Source of the DNA: Cubamyces lactineus
Lineage: Eukaryota; Basidiomycota; Agaricomycetes; Polyporales; Polyporaceae
Direction of reading: 5' to 3'
DNA: 64,000 nucleotides
Assembly: GCA_022376465.1 (NCBI GenBank)
Contig: JACDTU010000010.1
Location: 1,178,001-1,242,000 of the forward strand
Under the pieces are notes generated by a model. That model saw only the letters and a program-made list of their open reading frames with translations, made no database searches and was not told the origin of the DNA. Every line of letters starts with the position of its first letter. Position 1 is the stretch's first letter. The translations under genes and the position numbers were made by a program. Positions 45,015 to 55,646 of the stretch are shown in pieces.

Positions 45015-47006
45015 ATGTGGTTATTAGATACTAGCAACGGGAAATTGTGTTACATCGCCGATCCGGCGCAAGAGAACTACGCCATCCTCTCGCACGTCTG
45101 GATTACAGGGAAAGAACAGTCCTTCCAGGACCTGCAGCGCCTCCACGAGCTCAGCACCACCGAGGCCCTGCACGACCGTGCCAACCGTCTGGCGGGTCGC
45201 GCCCCGCGCTCCGTGTTCTACAAGGCATCAGAAAAGATCCGCGAGTGCTGCGCATTCGCCCGCGCACGAGGCTACCGCTGGCTCTGGGTCGACACGTGCT
45301 GCATCGACAAGACGAGCAGCGCGGAGCTGTCCGAGGCGATCAACTCGATGTACCAGTGGTACCAGCAGTCGGGCGTCTGCTACGCGTTCCTGCACGACGT
45401 CGACGACGAGGACGACCCGCGCGCGCCGGGCTCGCAGTTTCGGCAGAGCCGCTGGTTCCGCCGCGGGTGGACGCTTCAGGAGCTCATCGCGCCGCAGGAG
45501 CTCGTCTTCATCGGCCGGCAGTGGCGCCCGTTTGGGACGAAGGCGAGCCTTGCGGGCGTCGTGGAGGAGATCACGGGCATCGAGCGCGCGATTTTGGAGC
45601 ATCGGCGGCCGTTGAGCTCTGTGAGCGTCGCGCGGCGTATGGCGTGGGCGGCGAAGCGCAAGACGACGCGGGTCGAGGACGAGGCGTACTCGCTCATGGG
45701 TATCTTTGGCGTCAATATCCCGACGATATACGGCGAGGGGCGCAATGCGTTCTACCGCCTGCAGGAGGAGATCTTGCGGCACATTCCGGACCAGAGCATC
45801 TTCGTGTGGGGTCCCCTGGTATACGACCGCTACAGGTGGCCATGCTCTCAATTTGGGCAGTCACCCATCGCCGACTCGGAATTCGAGGACCCGCCGTATA
45901 GGTACCTCTTCGCCCCCTCACCTACCGCGTTCGACCACTCGGCAAGCATCTCACCCATATCTCTCGATGACTTCCAGCGCGAGATTGGCATGGAAGTGCC
46001 TGTCCCAGAGTACACGATAACGAGCTATGGGATACACGCTAACCTGATGCTCGTCCCGCTCTGGAAGCCCGAAGCTGGAATAGATCAGGCACCGGACGTA
46101 CAACTTGAGGTTCAACAGGCGGATGGAACGGCGAAGCAGCAACAAGTCAAAGTCCACATAGCCCTCCTGGCTTGTAAGGATACCGAAGACGGACTCATGG
46201 CGCTGATTCTCCGCGCCCCGCTTGACCAAGGCCACGGCCAGTACACAACTGGTTGTCGATACGACGCAGGGTTCGTCCGCGGCGCTTCGCTACGATGTCT
46301 GCAAGATGTCCTCAACCGCTCCCAAGAGGGATCTACCGGCCCCCCGGCTCCTAAGCTCAGCTCAATATACGTGCCCTACCGTCCATTCGAGCTCCCCGTC
46401 GACTCTTACGCGGACAGGCATGGGCGCAGGGGGCGGCGATTCAAGCTTGAGGACGGCTCGGCGTCAGATGCCGACGCGCAGCCGCGTACTCCGATGTTTT
46501 TATGCCCGTGCGAAGTCGTCATCGAGCAGTGGTCGGTAGCGCGCCTGCGCAAGGCGGGATACGTCGTCCGCCTGCCGTCGAACGACGACAACACCGCGCT
46601 GCAAATCTGGGGCGAGGACCCGTCCGTGCAGATCGTGCTCTCCAGAGGCTGCGCGAACAGCGCCCCAGTGCACATCGTGCTGAGGCCGTGCACAGTCACG
46701 CATACCACGCTCATACCCCCGCCGCTGACGGCTCTCGTCGGGTTCGGGTCGCCCCCAGCGGAGGACCCCCGCCGCAGGATAGCGCCGATCACGTATTCTC
46801 TGGAGCCGATGTCGGAAACGTGCAAGAAGATACATGTGCCGGAGTGGCCGGACGCAGCCCAGGAATATGTGGAGCCGGGGACGGGGAGGACGGGGAGGAC
46901 GGTAAGGCTGTCCTTTACTTCGTGGACGGACTACTTGGACAGTGGGAACTCTACTGGGATGTATTCTATGGCTATTGAAATTCGCGAGGCGAGTGATAGG
47001 GAGTAG
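45015..47006 (+). CDS. HET-domain protein
   Basis: A single-exon frame of 663 residues from the first ATG, MWLLDTSNGKLCYIADPAQE. The N-terminal 250 residues are the HET domain found in fungal heterokaryon-incompatibility proteins, with YAILSHVWITGKEQ, SEKIRECCAFARARGYRWLW, VDTCCIDKTSSAELSEAIN, MYQWYQQSGVCYAFLHDVDD and WFRRGWTLQELIAPQELVFI. The next segment, RRMAWAAKRKTTRVEDEAYS, LMGIFGVNIPTIYGEGRNAF, also belongs to the family. The C-terminal 350 residues are not recognised (beta-rich, acidic and Pro/Arg segments; RRIAPITYSLEPM). HET domains have a TIR-like fold and can trigger cell death; whether this copy acts in allorecognition cannot be said. High GC and long uninterrupted coding differ from the intron-rich neighbours. 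Confidence 0.93.
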   Translation: MWLLDTSNGKLCYIADPAQENYAILSHVWITGKEQSFQDLQRLHELSTTEALHDRANRLAGRAPRSVFYKASEKIRECCAFARARGYRWLWVDTCCIDKTSSAELSEAINSMYQWYQQSGVCYAFLHDVDDEDDPRAPGSQFRQSRWFRRGWTLQELIAPQELVFIGRQWRPFGTKASLAGVVEEITGIERAILEHRRPLSSVSVARRMAWAAKRKTTRVEDEAYSLMGIFGVNIPTIYGEGRNAFYRLQEEILRHIPDQSIFVWGPLVYDRYRWPCSQFGQSPIADSEFEDPPYRYLFAPSPTAFDHSASISPISLDDFQREIGMEVPVPEYTITSYGIHANLMLVPLWKPEAGIDQAPDVQLEVQQADGTAKQQQVKVHIALLACKDTEDGLMALILRAPLDQGHGQYTTGCRYDAGFVRGASLRCLQDVLNRSQEGSTGPPAPKLSSIYVPYRPFELPVDSYADRHGRRGRRFKLEDGSASDADAQPRTPMFLCPCEVVIEQWSVARLRKAGYVVRLPSNDDNTALQIWGEDPSVQIVLSRGCANSAPVHIVLRPCTVTHTTLIPPPLTALVGFGSPPAEDPRRRIAPITYSLEPMSETCKKIHVPEWPDAAQEYVEPGTGRTGRTVRLSFTSWTDYLDSGNSTGMYSMAIEIREASDRE

Positions 47007-47519
47007 AAGATATCACGGGCCCGCACTGTAGCTGTTGGCAGGCTGTGAATAGATGTCCCGCGAAACTTGAGAACCTGTTCGTGTACGTGTGCATCTTGAC
47101 TGGACGATGTGTTTGAACAACTCTGCGCCGTCAACTCACGGCTATACCAGATAACGACGGTTTGAACGATGCGTGGGTAGATTGCTTCACGAAATACTGG
47201 TATGTTACAGCAGAGCAATGAACGGAAGCAGCAGAGCAATGAGTAGGGGCAACAAAGCAAACGCGATAGACTGGCCCGGGGTTAGAAAACGACAGAGTGG
47301 TGAGTGAGTCATAAGAACACGAGACCTGGTCATTACGGCACCAAATAGGGTTGGTCCGTTTTCAACACTGTAATCGTCAACATATAAAGATAGAGACTTC
47401 CGTAAAGCCCTTGCATCAGTACGCTGAAACGTAGTAGAGGTGCAGATTCTGCAGAAGACGTGCAAACCGGTGACTCCTTGCATCACCTAGCTATAGGCCT
47501 TTTTTGCGTTCGAGATAGG
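47007..47519. other. intergenic between HET gene and kinase relic
   Basis: Convergent region of AT-rich character. No coding feature recognised. Confidence 0.45.
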
Positions 47520-48999
47520 TTATTTGTCGTCCTGCGCTCGAAGCCAAGGGACTTCCGAAAGCTCGTGCACAGGGGAGCGATCTTCTCCATGCGACCATTT
47601 CTCGAACAAAACTCAAGAACTAAACTCGCCTTGTAGTCTTCACTCTATTAACTCCAGACTATCTTTGGGCAAGTCAATTTTGCCGATCCAGTTACCTAAA
47701 GCATCGTGCTGAATTATTAAATACACAAGAAACCAGTCCTATGATGAACCCGAGCACTCAACCTGCGCGTCGAAGTATTTCCAAGGCTCGTTGGCTTCGC
47801 TACGCTTGAGAAAGTCGACAGGTGGGATACCAAACAAAGAGACCACATACGCCATGTGGTGGCGCATCTTGCCTTCGCTGTTCAGGCCGCGGGGCGCTCA
47901 GAACATATGCTCACCCTGGAACATATCGTAGATCTACGTATACCCCGGTAGGTCAGAGCGCAGGGTTCTTCGAAATGTGTACAGGAATATGCAGGACATG
48001 TAGTCCCTCGTACAATCGTACCAACGAACCAAATATTCACGTTCTTCTTCCACGGCATGCCTAGTATAACTTCCAGCCTGGCACAATACGGCTCGGGCTG
48101 GATGAGTCCCGTGTACGTCGTCTGCGCCAAAGTCGCCGAGCACGGGATGCCCGTGCGTCTTGCACTTGATCAGCCTGGAAAGGTAAGTCGTGCGATCGCC
48201 GGCTTCTTTCTGCGCTTCCGGGCTGGTTCGCTCAGCTTCCCCAAACGCTTCGGGCGGGTCGTGGTTGTTTACGCAGAGTAGGATGTTCCTGTATAACTAG
48301 GATAGAACACACTTGAGCGAGATTTTACAATCAATTCTGAACTCGGTGCGACGAACCCGCATAAAGCATGCTCGCTTCTTGGTGCAAGTACTCCAGCCCG
48401 AGCAAGACGTACCGCAAAATGGCTTTCACCAGCACCTCAGGCAGTTTCTGATTCCGTCCCCTCCACTGTAAGGTCCAGATCGACTCTGCGGTAGGCTTGA
48501 AAACAAGGCACTGGAAGGGCTGTTGTAACACTATATGATCTGCAGCTCGAAGTGGTCGAGGCAGGTGCGAACGCACAGCTGGCCCTCGTGTTCCGACCAA
48601 ATGTTGCTGAAATGTTTGAAGGCCGCTCGCGAGCGTTTGAATGGGAGCCCCTTGTACTGGGAGAACACTTTGACTGTTACGTGATAATGATCCCTATGTT
48701 CATGTTTCACGACGTCAACAACTACGGACTACGCGCCTGAGGAAACTTGGATGCACCCACACGAGGTCGCGACAGAGCCAGACGGTAGAATATCCGCCAT
48801 AGCCGAGTTTGCCAATAACTTGGTATCGCGGTCGGAAGGCCTCCCCAGTACGCACGGGGTAGAAGTCGATGTGATAATACCACGGGAGCCTTTCCTCTTC
48901 GACTCGGACGAGTTCCAAGGGGTCGATGATCGGAACTCTGGGTGTCGACGGTGGACGAGGAGGGAGGCGGCGGTCTGAGTTGACTCCTGGTCCGGGCAC
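47520..48999 (-). pseudogene. decayed SRPK-like protein kinase
   Basis: Relic of a serine/threonine kinase of the SR-protein-kinase type common in basidiomycetes. Pieces in order on the minus strand: EEERLPWYYHIDFYPVRTG, FRPRYQVIGKLGYGGYSTVW with the glycine loop, LCRD, then VTVKVFSQYKGLPFKRSRAA (the VxVK lysine), FQCLVFKPTAESIWTLQWRG and ILRYVLLGLEYLHQE. The catalytic loop that should follow (HTDxKxxN type) is absent or scrambled. Next, CKTHGHPVLGDFGA breaks frame before IQPEPYCARLEVILGMPWKK, which lies in another frame. An in-frame TGA follows GEHMF, before NSEGKMRHHMAYVVSLFG. Later stops interrupt GNWIGKIDLPKDSLELIE and the PWLRA segment. A frameshift plus three stops make it a pseudogene, although a poor gene model with small introns cannot be wholly excluded. 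Confidence 0.75.
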
Positions 49000-49622
49000 G
49001 GAGCCTTCTCACCAACTTGCGTGCGCTGAAACATTGCGGTAGGGACATATTAGCCTTCGGTGTGTCGGTGAGCTCGTTGTTCTACGTTCGCTAGGTTATG
49101 CTCGTGGCAGTGCCTGCTACAGCCGCACAGCTAGATGACCCTGGATATTGAATATTGAATGCTGGACTACTTAGGCTCGCACTTGCAGTTGCCTTGGGAC
49201 TGCTGTAAAACACCCCGGCCAGGCCTGTTCTGGGACGAAGTCGAAGTCGAAGGGCCGGTCACGAGGGCGTTCCAACAGCCTCGTTGGAGTTCCGCATCTG
49301 GACCGCCCGACGCGAGGCAGCGAGTACTATAGAAACGCAGAGATGCGAACTCCCCCTAAGAGACCGTCTCTCCGTCCAAACCTTATTATATCGCCCCTTG
49401 CTCCGCTTCCATCGCAAGCTCCCTCTCTCCCCTCCATCCCTCTCTTCGCCTCTCTCCTCTTCCAATCCACATCGTCCACCCCCCTGATCGTGATCGAACG
49501 CGATGTGTACGTCTGCACGCGCCTTCCGCACCGAGCCCGCTCAGGGGGCGAACTGACATGATGATCTACTCTGTGTCGCCGTCTGTATGCATGTGTGCGC
49601 GCGATACCTGCCCCTGCCGCAG
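49000..49622. other. intergenic, holds unresolved first exon of the RPEL gene
   Basis: Region upstream of the RPEL-coding exon. The coding frame at 49623 has no in-frame ATG before a stop, so the start lies further upstream within this stretch. I could not fix it. Confidence 0.4.
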
Positions 49623-50125
49623 CCACCCAGGCACCCGTCCCGCCTAAGCCGGTGCGCAAACCGTCCATCGACCCCGAGGCCGCGCAGAAGCTCGAGAAGA
49701 GCCTCGCGCAGCGTCCGGACAAGCACGAGCTCATCGAGCGCAACATCCTCAAAGGTAGCATCGATGCGCTGCGCGCCCGCTCCTGATGATGATCAGAGAT
49801 GGAAGCTGACGCGTGTTCTCTCGTCGCGTAGACGATAGCGTTGCGCCGTCCTTGCAGGCTGCGAAGGAGAAGCTGCAGCGCTCGCAGCTCGAGGTAAGTG
49901 ACATCTTGCGGGTGAATGCTTCGGAGAGGGGCAAAGCTGAGGTTGCGATCGTGCGCTCAAGGACAAACTTGAACACGCCCTGCAAGCGCGGCCGAAGCCG
50001 GAAGAGCTCGTCAAGGGCGGTATTCTCAAGGGTAAGCTTGTGGCATCGTCATGAAGTCGTACATGGGGGCATCATGCTGAGTGTGGGTTACACACTGGAC
50101 AGAGACGGACGCCCCTCCCGCTTGA
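49623..50125 (+). CDS. RPEL-repeat protein (5' exon unresolved)
   Basis: A small protein with two RPEL repeats, the motif that binds G-actin in MRTF/Phactr proteins of animals. Exons, after an acceptor at about 49622, read PVRKPSIDPEAAQKLEKSLA, QRPDKHELIERNILK, then DDSVAPSLQAAKEKLQRSQL and DKLEHALQARPKPEELVKGG, ILK, and the last mini-exon gives ETDAPPA before TGA at 50123-50125. The first repeat (QRPDKHELIERNIL) matches the RPxxxELxxRNIL consensus closely; the second (ARPKPEELVKGGIL) lacks the RN. Splice phases fit at each junction (AAA G|AC, CTC GAG|GAC, AAG G|AG). The N-terminus is missing because the first exon could not be placed. Total size is probably 100-130 residues. Actin binding is inferred from the motif. 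Confidence 0.75.
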
Positions 50126-50351
50126 GAGGGACACCCACCATGACAATTAGGGTCTATCGTGACAGTCCTCGCTCTAGCATATGAATGTGTATGAGTAGTG
50201 TGCGGTCCACCTGTACAATAGCCGTCGGCGTCTCAGCGGGCTGCCACGGGATTATTTATATTGGAAACTTGAACGTACCGAGTCTACGAACGGGTGGAAG
50301 ACGGAGGATCAACGCCGGGACAGCGTGAGCTGGCGAGCGGCGGCGGCCACC

Positions 50352-51020
50352 TCAGTCGCGCTCTCGCCTGTTGCGAATCTTTTCCCGCATCTCCTGCGCT
50401 GCCCTGCGGGTGCCAGCACTACCAGCCCAACCTCTCGCCCGGAGCCAGTGCACAAGCTTGGGGGTGACGGCCGCAGTCAGGCCTACCCGTACGGGCAAGA
50501 ACAGAGTCTTGTGGATGGTGTACGCGAGCACGAGCATGGCCATGAGGCCCTCATGGCCGCCAGCGGAGGCGTGGCTTGCCGCCCGGTCCATCTCTTCGCG
50601 ACCGGGCTCGGGGGGCGTATTGTGGATGAGGGTACCGAAGTACTCCTTGACGTCCGCGGCGACCTTGGAGACATGCTCTGCGCCGAGGACGTTCACCGCG
50701 GCAAAGGCGATGGTGAAGTCGATGGTGGAGAGGACGACGTACACGCCGAGGGCATACCAACCGTATGATTTGATGAGATGCTTGAGGCGCTGCGAGAGCG
50801 ACGCGTTGGGAGGCAGGGTATGACTGGGGTCGGGTTCTTCGGATGACGAGCGCGGCGAGGGCGGGGGTGAGGAGGTGAGGCGTGCGGGGAAGTGGGAGAA
50901 GGGTCGGGTCGCGGTAGGGGCTGCGCGGGGGGCGAGACGGGTGAGCGGGAGGAGGGGTTGTGAAACGCGCGAGGTGAGGGCGCGGATGACGGGGATTCGG
51001 AGGAAGAGACTTCGGACCAT
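50352..51020 (-). CDS. DUF1279 mitochondrial membrane protein (FAM210/NAT2-like)
   Basis: A single-exon frame of 222 residues from ATG. The Arg-rich N-terminus (MVRSLFLRIPVIRALTSRVS, RLAPRAAPTATRPF) is a mitochondrial presequence. The conserved core is LSQRLKHLIKSYGWYALGVY, VVLSTIDFTIAFAAVNVLGA and a second helix, GLMAMLVLAYTIHKTLFLPV, with RVGLTAAVTPKLVHWLRARG at the C-terminal end. The LxxLxKxYGxxALxVYxxLSxxD signature and two helices define DUF1279, as in mammalian FAM210 and yeast Nat2-like proteins; the function is not well known. The gene is divergent from the adenosylmethionine decarboxylase gene, 442 bp apart. Confidence 0.88.
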   Translation of the reverse strand: MVRSLFLRIPVIRALTSRVSQPLLPLTRLAPRAAPTATRPFSHFPARLTSSPPPSPRSSSEEPDPSHTLPPNASLSQRLKHLIKSYGWYALGVYVVLSTIDFTIAFAAVNVLGAEHVSKVAADVKEYFGTLIHNTPPEPGREEMDRAASHASAGGHEGLMAMLVLAYTIHKTLFLPVRVGLTAAVTPKLVHWLRARGWAGSAGTRRAAQEMREKIRNRRERD

Positions 51021-51220
51021 TAAGCGCAAGATATAGACGACGCTGAGCCTCCGAGCGAGGACGATAGGATTATACTGAGAGGGAGGAAGACGGAGGCCAC
51101 GAGAGCAGTAGAGGAGGCGTAGCGTCAAGAACGAGACGGAGAAATGAGAAGGAGAGGCGTCCGCGGTCGGCGACGAGAGAGCGTCATGCGCCGGCAATCA
51201 GCGCCTTTTCGTACATTCGG

Positions 51221-51225
51221 CCAAT
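51221..51225 (+). promoter_or_regulatory. CCAAT box in the divergent DUF1279/SPE2 promoter
   Basis: A CCAAT pentamer in a GC-rich setting (GGCCAATCGG) lies about 240 bp upstream of the SPE2 start and 200 bp upstream of the DUF1279 start, the sequence class bound by the HAP complex whose subunit HAP2 is coded in this window. The link is only sequence-level. Confidence 0.4.
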
Positions 51226-51462
51226 CGGCTGGCACACGCAGCACAGCCACGACACCTTCCGAATTTGAGCGAAGACTATCGATCGCTCACAACTTTTCAG
51301 TGCAAGGAAGCGCTCAAGAGAGAGTGAGCTTGTGGACGGACGCAGTCGTCCCGTCTTCTCCCCCTCCGTCCCCCATCCCTGTTCATGCATCCAGCGGCCA
51401 TCTCCTCCAACATCCTACACCACCGTCCCAGATAGCGTCCCTTCTTGCTTCCGTCTCCCTTC

Positions 51463-53060
51463 ATGGCCGACCTCGCTCCTCCGCCCGCCCCAAGCGGTCC
51501 CTTTGAAGGACCTGAAAAGCTCCTCGAGATATGGTTCGCACCCTCCGCTGCCGACTGCCCCGACGCCGCCTCCAGCACGGACGGCAAGTTTGGTCTCCGC
51601 AGGGTGCCCAGGCCGGTCTGGGAGGAGATGCTCGACATTGTTAAATGCAAAATCCTGTCTGCCGTGGAAGGGACGGAGACAGACGCATATCTGCTCAGGT
51701 CAGTTCCGCACCGACATTGTCTGCTCCCGCATTGGCACCTCTCCGCCGCGTAGATCAGAGCTGGAGGGGTCTACACGCACGACGATCTGTGATCTTCTCC
51801 TCCACGCTCTGGCGCTCTCCCGAACAGGGGCGGCGTTTGGCGTGGGCGTGATCGTGTCTGCGCGAGTCCCATCTTTCGCACCCTTGTCTCTCGTCCGACA
51901 CACACCTCCGTACTGACGCTCCCACCATACACCCTTGTAGTGAATCCTCTTTCTTCGTCTCTCCGCACCGTCTCATCCTCAAAACATGCGGCACCACCCT
52001 CAACCTCCTCGGCGTCCCTAGGATCCTTGAGATTGCCCGCGATCATGCCGGCCTCCCTTCCGTCTACCGCCTCTTCTACTCTCGCAAGGCGTTCATGTTC
52101 CCCGAGAGACAGATCGGCCCACACAGGGAGTGGAAGGCCGAGATAGAGTTTCTCGATAACCTCTTCCCCAACGGCTCCGCCTACACCGTCGGCAAGGTCA
52201 ACGGCGACCACTGGCTGCTCTATCTCACCTCGCCTGGCGATAGCTCCTCCCACAACGGCGACACTGCACCCAACTCCCCGATCGTTCCCCACGGAACTTA
52301 CCCACCCATCCCAAGCACCTCAGCTACGACCGAGAGCTCCGCGATGAATGGAGATGCGGGCGACGCGGACGATACCATCGCGTCAGACTATACCATCGAG
52401 ATCCTGATGACCAACCTATCCCCGGAGGGCCGTGCGCCTTTCTTCAACAAGACGCCCCCAGAGGACGCGGATGCCACCGCCGGGGCGGATGGCATGGCCC
52501 TTTCGTCCGAGATCGGAATCTCAAACCTCTTCCCTGAACATATCACCACCCTCGACGCCTATTCCTTCTCCCCTTGTGGGTACTCCTGCAACGCCCTACT
52601 CAAGTGGCGCCCCGATGCAGGACGGAACCCCTCACGCCCCGGCGAGGGCTACTATACTATCCACGTGACTCCCGAGGAAGGCTGGTCTTACGCCTCGTTT
52701 GAGTGCAACGTCCCGCTTCCGACATCGTCCACGGACAAGCCGACGAGCGTACCGGACTTGAAGACACTCATCCGCCGTGTCGTAGACATCTTCCGGCCCG
52801 GCAGGCTCACGCTTACGTTGTTCATCTCGAGCAAAGACAACGATGCAGCGGAGGAAGAGGAGGGTGAGAGCGCGGTGGAGGCCGCGCAGCGCGCGTTCAA
52901 GTCCGCCCTGACCCTGCCCCCGAAGCGACTGGACCGCGGAGACGACGCGGGCGAGCGGGGCGGAGCGTTCGCGGGACTGTACAAGCGCACGGACAAGATC
53001 AACTACGAGTTTGGCGGGTACGACCTGGCGTTCGCGAGCTTCGAGTTACGTTCGTCATAG
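51463..53060 (+). CDS. SPE2: S-adenosylmethionine decarboxylase proenzyme
   Basis: A pyruvoyl enzyme that makes decarboxylated AdoMet, the aminopropyl donor for spermidine and spermine. The start MADLAPPPAPSGPFEGPEKL leads to LEIWFAPSAADCPDAAS, VPRPVWEEMLDIVKCKILSA and TDAYLL. A 242 nt intron (51699-51940) splits the serine codon of LLSESSFFVSPHRLILKTCG, where the proenzyme cleaves itself between Glu and Ser to form the pyruvoyl group. After that come TTLNLLGVPRILEIA, FYSRKAFMFPERQIGPHREW, EIEFLDNLFPNGSAYTVGKV, LYLTSPG, DYTIEILMTNLSP and DAYSFSPCGYSCNALL, the GYYTIHVTPEEGWSYASFEC active-site segment and the C-terminal YELGGYDL-like INYEFGGYDLAFASFELRSS. About 451 residues, within the range of fungal enzymes, which carry extra loops (for example TAPNSPIVPHGTYPPIPST). 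Confidence 0.95.
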
Positions 53061-55646
53061 CGGGCTCCGCGTAGGCGCGCCGAGTGGGTGGGGAGGGAGC
53101 GGGTCCGGGCTGTCGCCAATGTCATGTCCGCTCCTGCGAGGTCGGATCTAGTTGCGCGTGTTCCTAGTCGATTTCCGAGGCTGCGCAGGGATCAATCAGC
53201 CTTTTACGCTGCTGCAATACAGACGCGTTGTTGTATGTGTATCGTCCGGACGAAATTGCGGTGGTGGTTCTCGAGGTGTCGTTTTGGTTTATTAATGTAC
53301 GTCCGCTGGCTCATCTGCACCCTCCCACATGTATGCACGCAATACAGGCTATCTGGAACACGCTCAGGAATACGTCTTCGCCTATTTCGTCCGCGCGCGC
53401 GCTTTGAATCTACTGAACGTCATCAGGCCCTGTCTCTCGGACGATGCGCGCACCCCAGTTCTGCCTTGTTCTGTCTCCGAAGATGCTTTACGGCGGCGGA
53501 CGGCGCAACGATACACCGGCTGGCCATGGTCCTCTTCTCTCTAGACGCACGCTGCAGCACAATGGAAATGCGAGAGAGAACGAAGCGTCCGAGCTGCGAT
53601 CGCAGCGTCGCGGAGTGCTGCACGCCTGCACGGACACGCCCTCCCCCTTCGAATGCCATCCGCGAAGGCCCGGATAGTGCTTCACGGCAGGCTTGCCTGC
53701 GGCTTCGTGCGGCCCGCCACGCGACCTCGAGGCACGTCCGAAGCCTCTGCTGCCCATCGATGGAAGTGTCCGGCCCCGGGCGCGCACGCTAGAACCCCTG
53801 TCACGCCCCTTCGCACCGATAGAGTTCTGTGCATGCGCGACGAGCGGTGAGGTAAGCCCTTTTCCGGACGACCGTCTCCGCTCGTCGTGCACAGCAGGGC
53901 AACTGGTTATGACGGGGGGACTCCCTGCAGGCGTGCAGCATGCCGTCCAAACGGTTTCCGGGTACAGAGCTCGGACGCTGGGCTGGGCGTTTCGCGTTCT
54001 GCGAGGAAATCGGCGGGCGAGCGGACGACCCTGTTCTCGTCATCCTCGCGGACGCCATGACGGCGAGGTAGAAAGGCAGCTCCTCGCCTATCCGAGCCGC
54101 CACCGCATGTGGGGACCTTCGACCCGCGTCTCGCACTGGCAGACGCGGACGTTTCGACGGATGCGGCGTCTGGGGACTGCAATTCCTCTCGGCGCGCGCG
54201 TTCAAGTTCTCGCATGTTCTTGACGGCTCGGGTGCTGGTGGCTGGCTGGCCAGAGCGCAGGGACGGCCTTCTATCGCATTTCATTGAGCACTCGCGAGCT
54301 CGTCGAAAAGGCAGCGATTACGTACCGGGTCGTACATACATGCGGGCCTCCGTGGAGCTGGAACCCGGAAGCTCGACGCGTGCGGACATGCGTCTAGCGG
54401 ACGTGCCCGTTCTTCGTGATTTCATCCCGTCGTCTGGCCGGTTCGGTTGCTCGGTATTCGACATTCGGTTCTACCAAGAAGCGGGATGAGGATGAGCAGC
54501 GTGCCCTCGGTAGGCCAGAAAAAAACACGGGTCATGAGTCCATCATCTCACCTGCAGAGATGGTGGAAATTGATGATTGTATGCATGCTTGGCAGCGAAA
54601 TAGAGCCCGCGTGGTTCCCGGGTCCGGGAACTGGCGTGGCGAGGACGGTTCAGCGGCGCCGCGCGAACACCCTCGATTGCGGATGGGATTTATTAAGTGC
54701 ATTGAGTTGGCTGGGGTTGGGCCCGGTATCTCGTCGACGGATCTGCGGCGGCTGCAGCCTTGCGAAGTGCACGGCAAATCCCCGCACAGCTGGATAGCCA
54801 GACCGGGCTAGCAGGACGGATACTTTGATTCAGTGGCAACGCTAGACAGGTGGTTGATGGATAGATGGCGACACTGCGCTGTGCGAGGAGCATGACGAGT
54901 GCTGCTGCTGATATATCTCCAGGGCCGCAGGGATGAGGAAGAGGAAGTGCTGACTCTGGGCCGCGGGGAGGGAGAGGGCAGAGCGCGTCATTCCCAGAAA
55001 GGCAGTCGTGGTGTTCAGAGAGACGGGCGGGATACCACGCCTCAGCCTCTCGCGACCAAAGTCACGGTTGGGGCCCGACAGACGCCGACATGAGAGTTCG
55101 CTCGGTCTCTTTCAGTCTCCTCGCCTCTTTTGACGTCGCAGTACTCAGGCTCACCGGCAACTCAGATACCCTCTTCTGCCTGATGGGGCCGCGGCTGCCC
55201 TCCGCGGGGCTCCTGACGGGCTGCTGCACGCGGCGCGTTCTCGTCGGGAACAGGCTTTGCATTCAGTTACCGGCCGCGCGCCCTTCGATGGATCCTGCAC
55301 GAAGGGCCCCGGTCGTTCGCCAGGGAACGCTGCTCCTGCCTCGAGGGCCCGGAGCCTGATGTCAATCAGCTCATCCACGTCTTCTTGCATCATGAGCGCA
55401 GTCATTCACTGTCACGACGCCCGGCGCTCCGATGCATGGGCAAAAGAGCGAGCTCGCGGTTTCCTCAGAAGGCGAGCCCGCGGCGCGGGCGACATTCGCC
55501 CGCTTCCTCTCTTCTTTCTCTGTCAGATCCATCGACCGCTCCCCCTCGCCCTCCTCTTCTTTAAATTCGAGGGGACGGCCCAGAGCGGCGAGGTCTTCCA
55601 TCTGTCAGCTTGTTCTGTTGCCCTCTCTTCCTGTCTCCCGCTGCTA
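53061..55646. other. 2.6 kb region without an assigned gene
   Basis: GC-rich stretch between SPE2 and the PP2C gene. Many overlapping frames are open on both strands. Pieces that look protein-like include MPSKRFPGTELGRWAGRFA around 53940 (+), ISLSTRELVEKAAITYRVVH around 54270 (+), and QEDVDELIDIRLRALEAG (minus, 55300-55390), but I found no domain or splice chain. An unrecognised gene is likely given the length; direction is not clear. Confidence 0.35.

Noticed and set aside
45228..45851. Minus-strand open frame of 207 residues opposite the HET domain
   Set aside because: Antisense of GC-rich coding sequence; the plus-strand frame carries the HET motifs.
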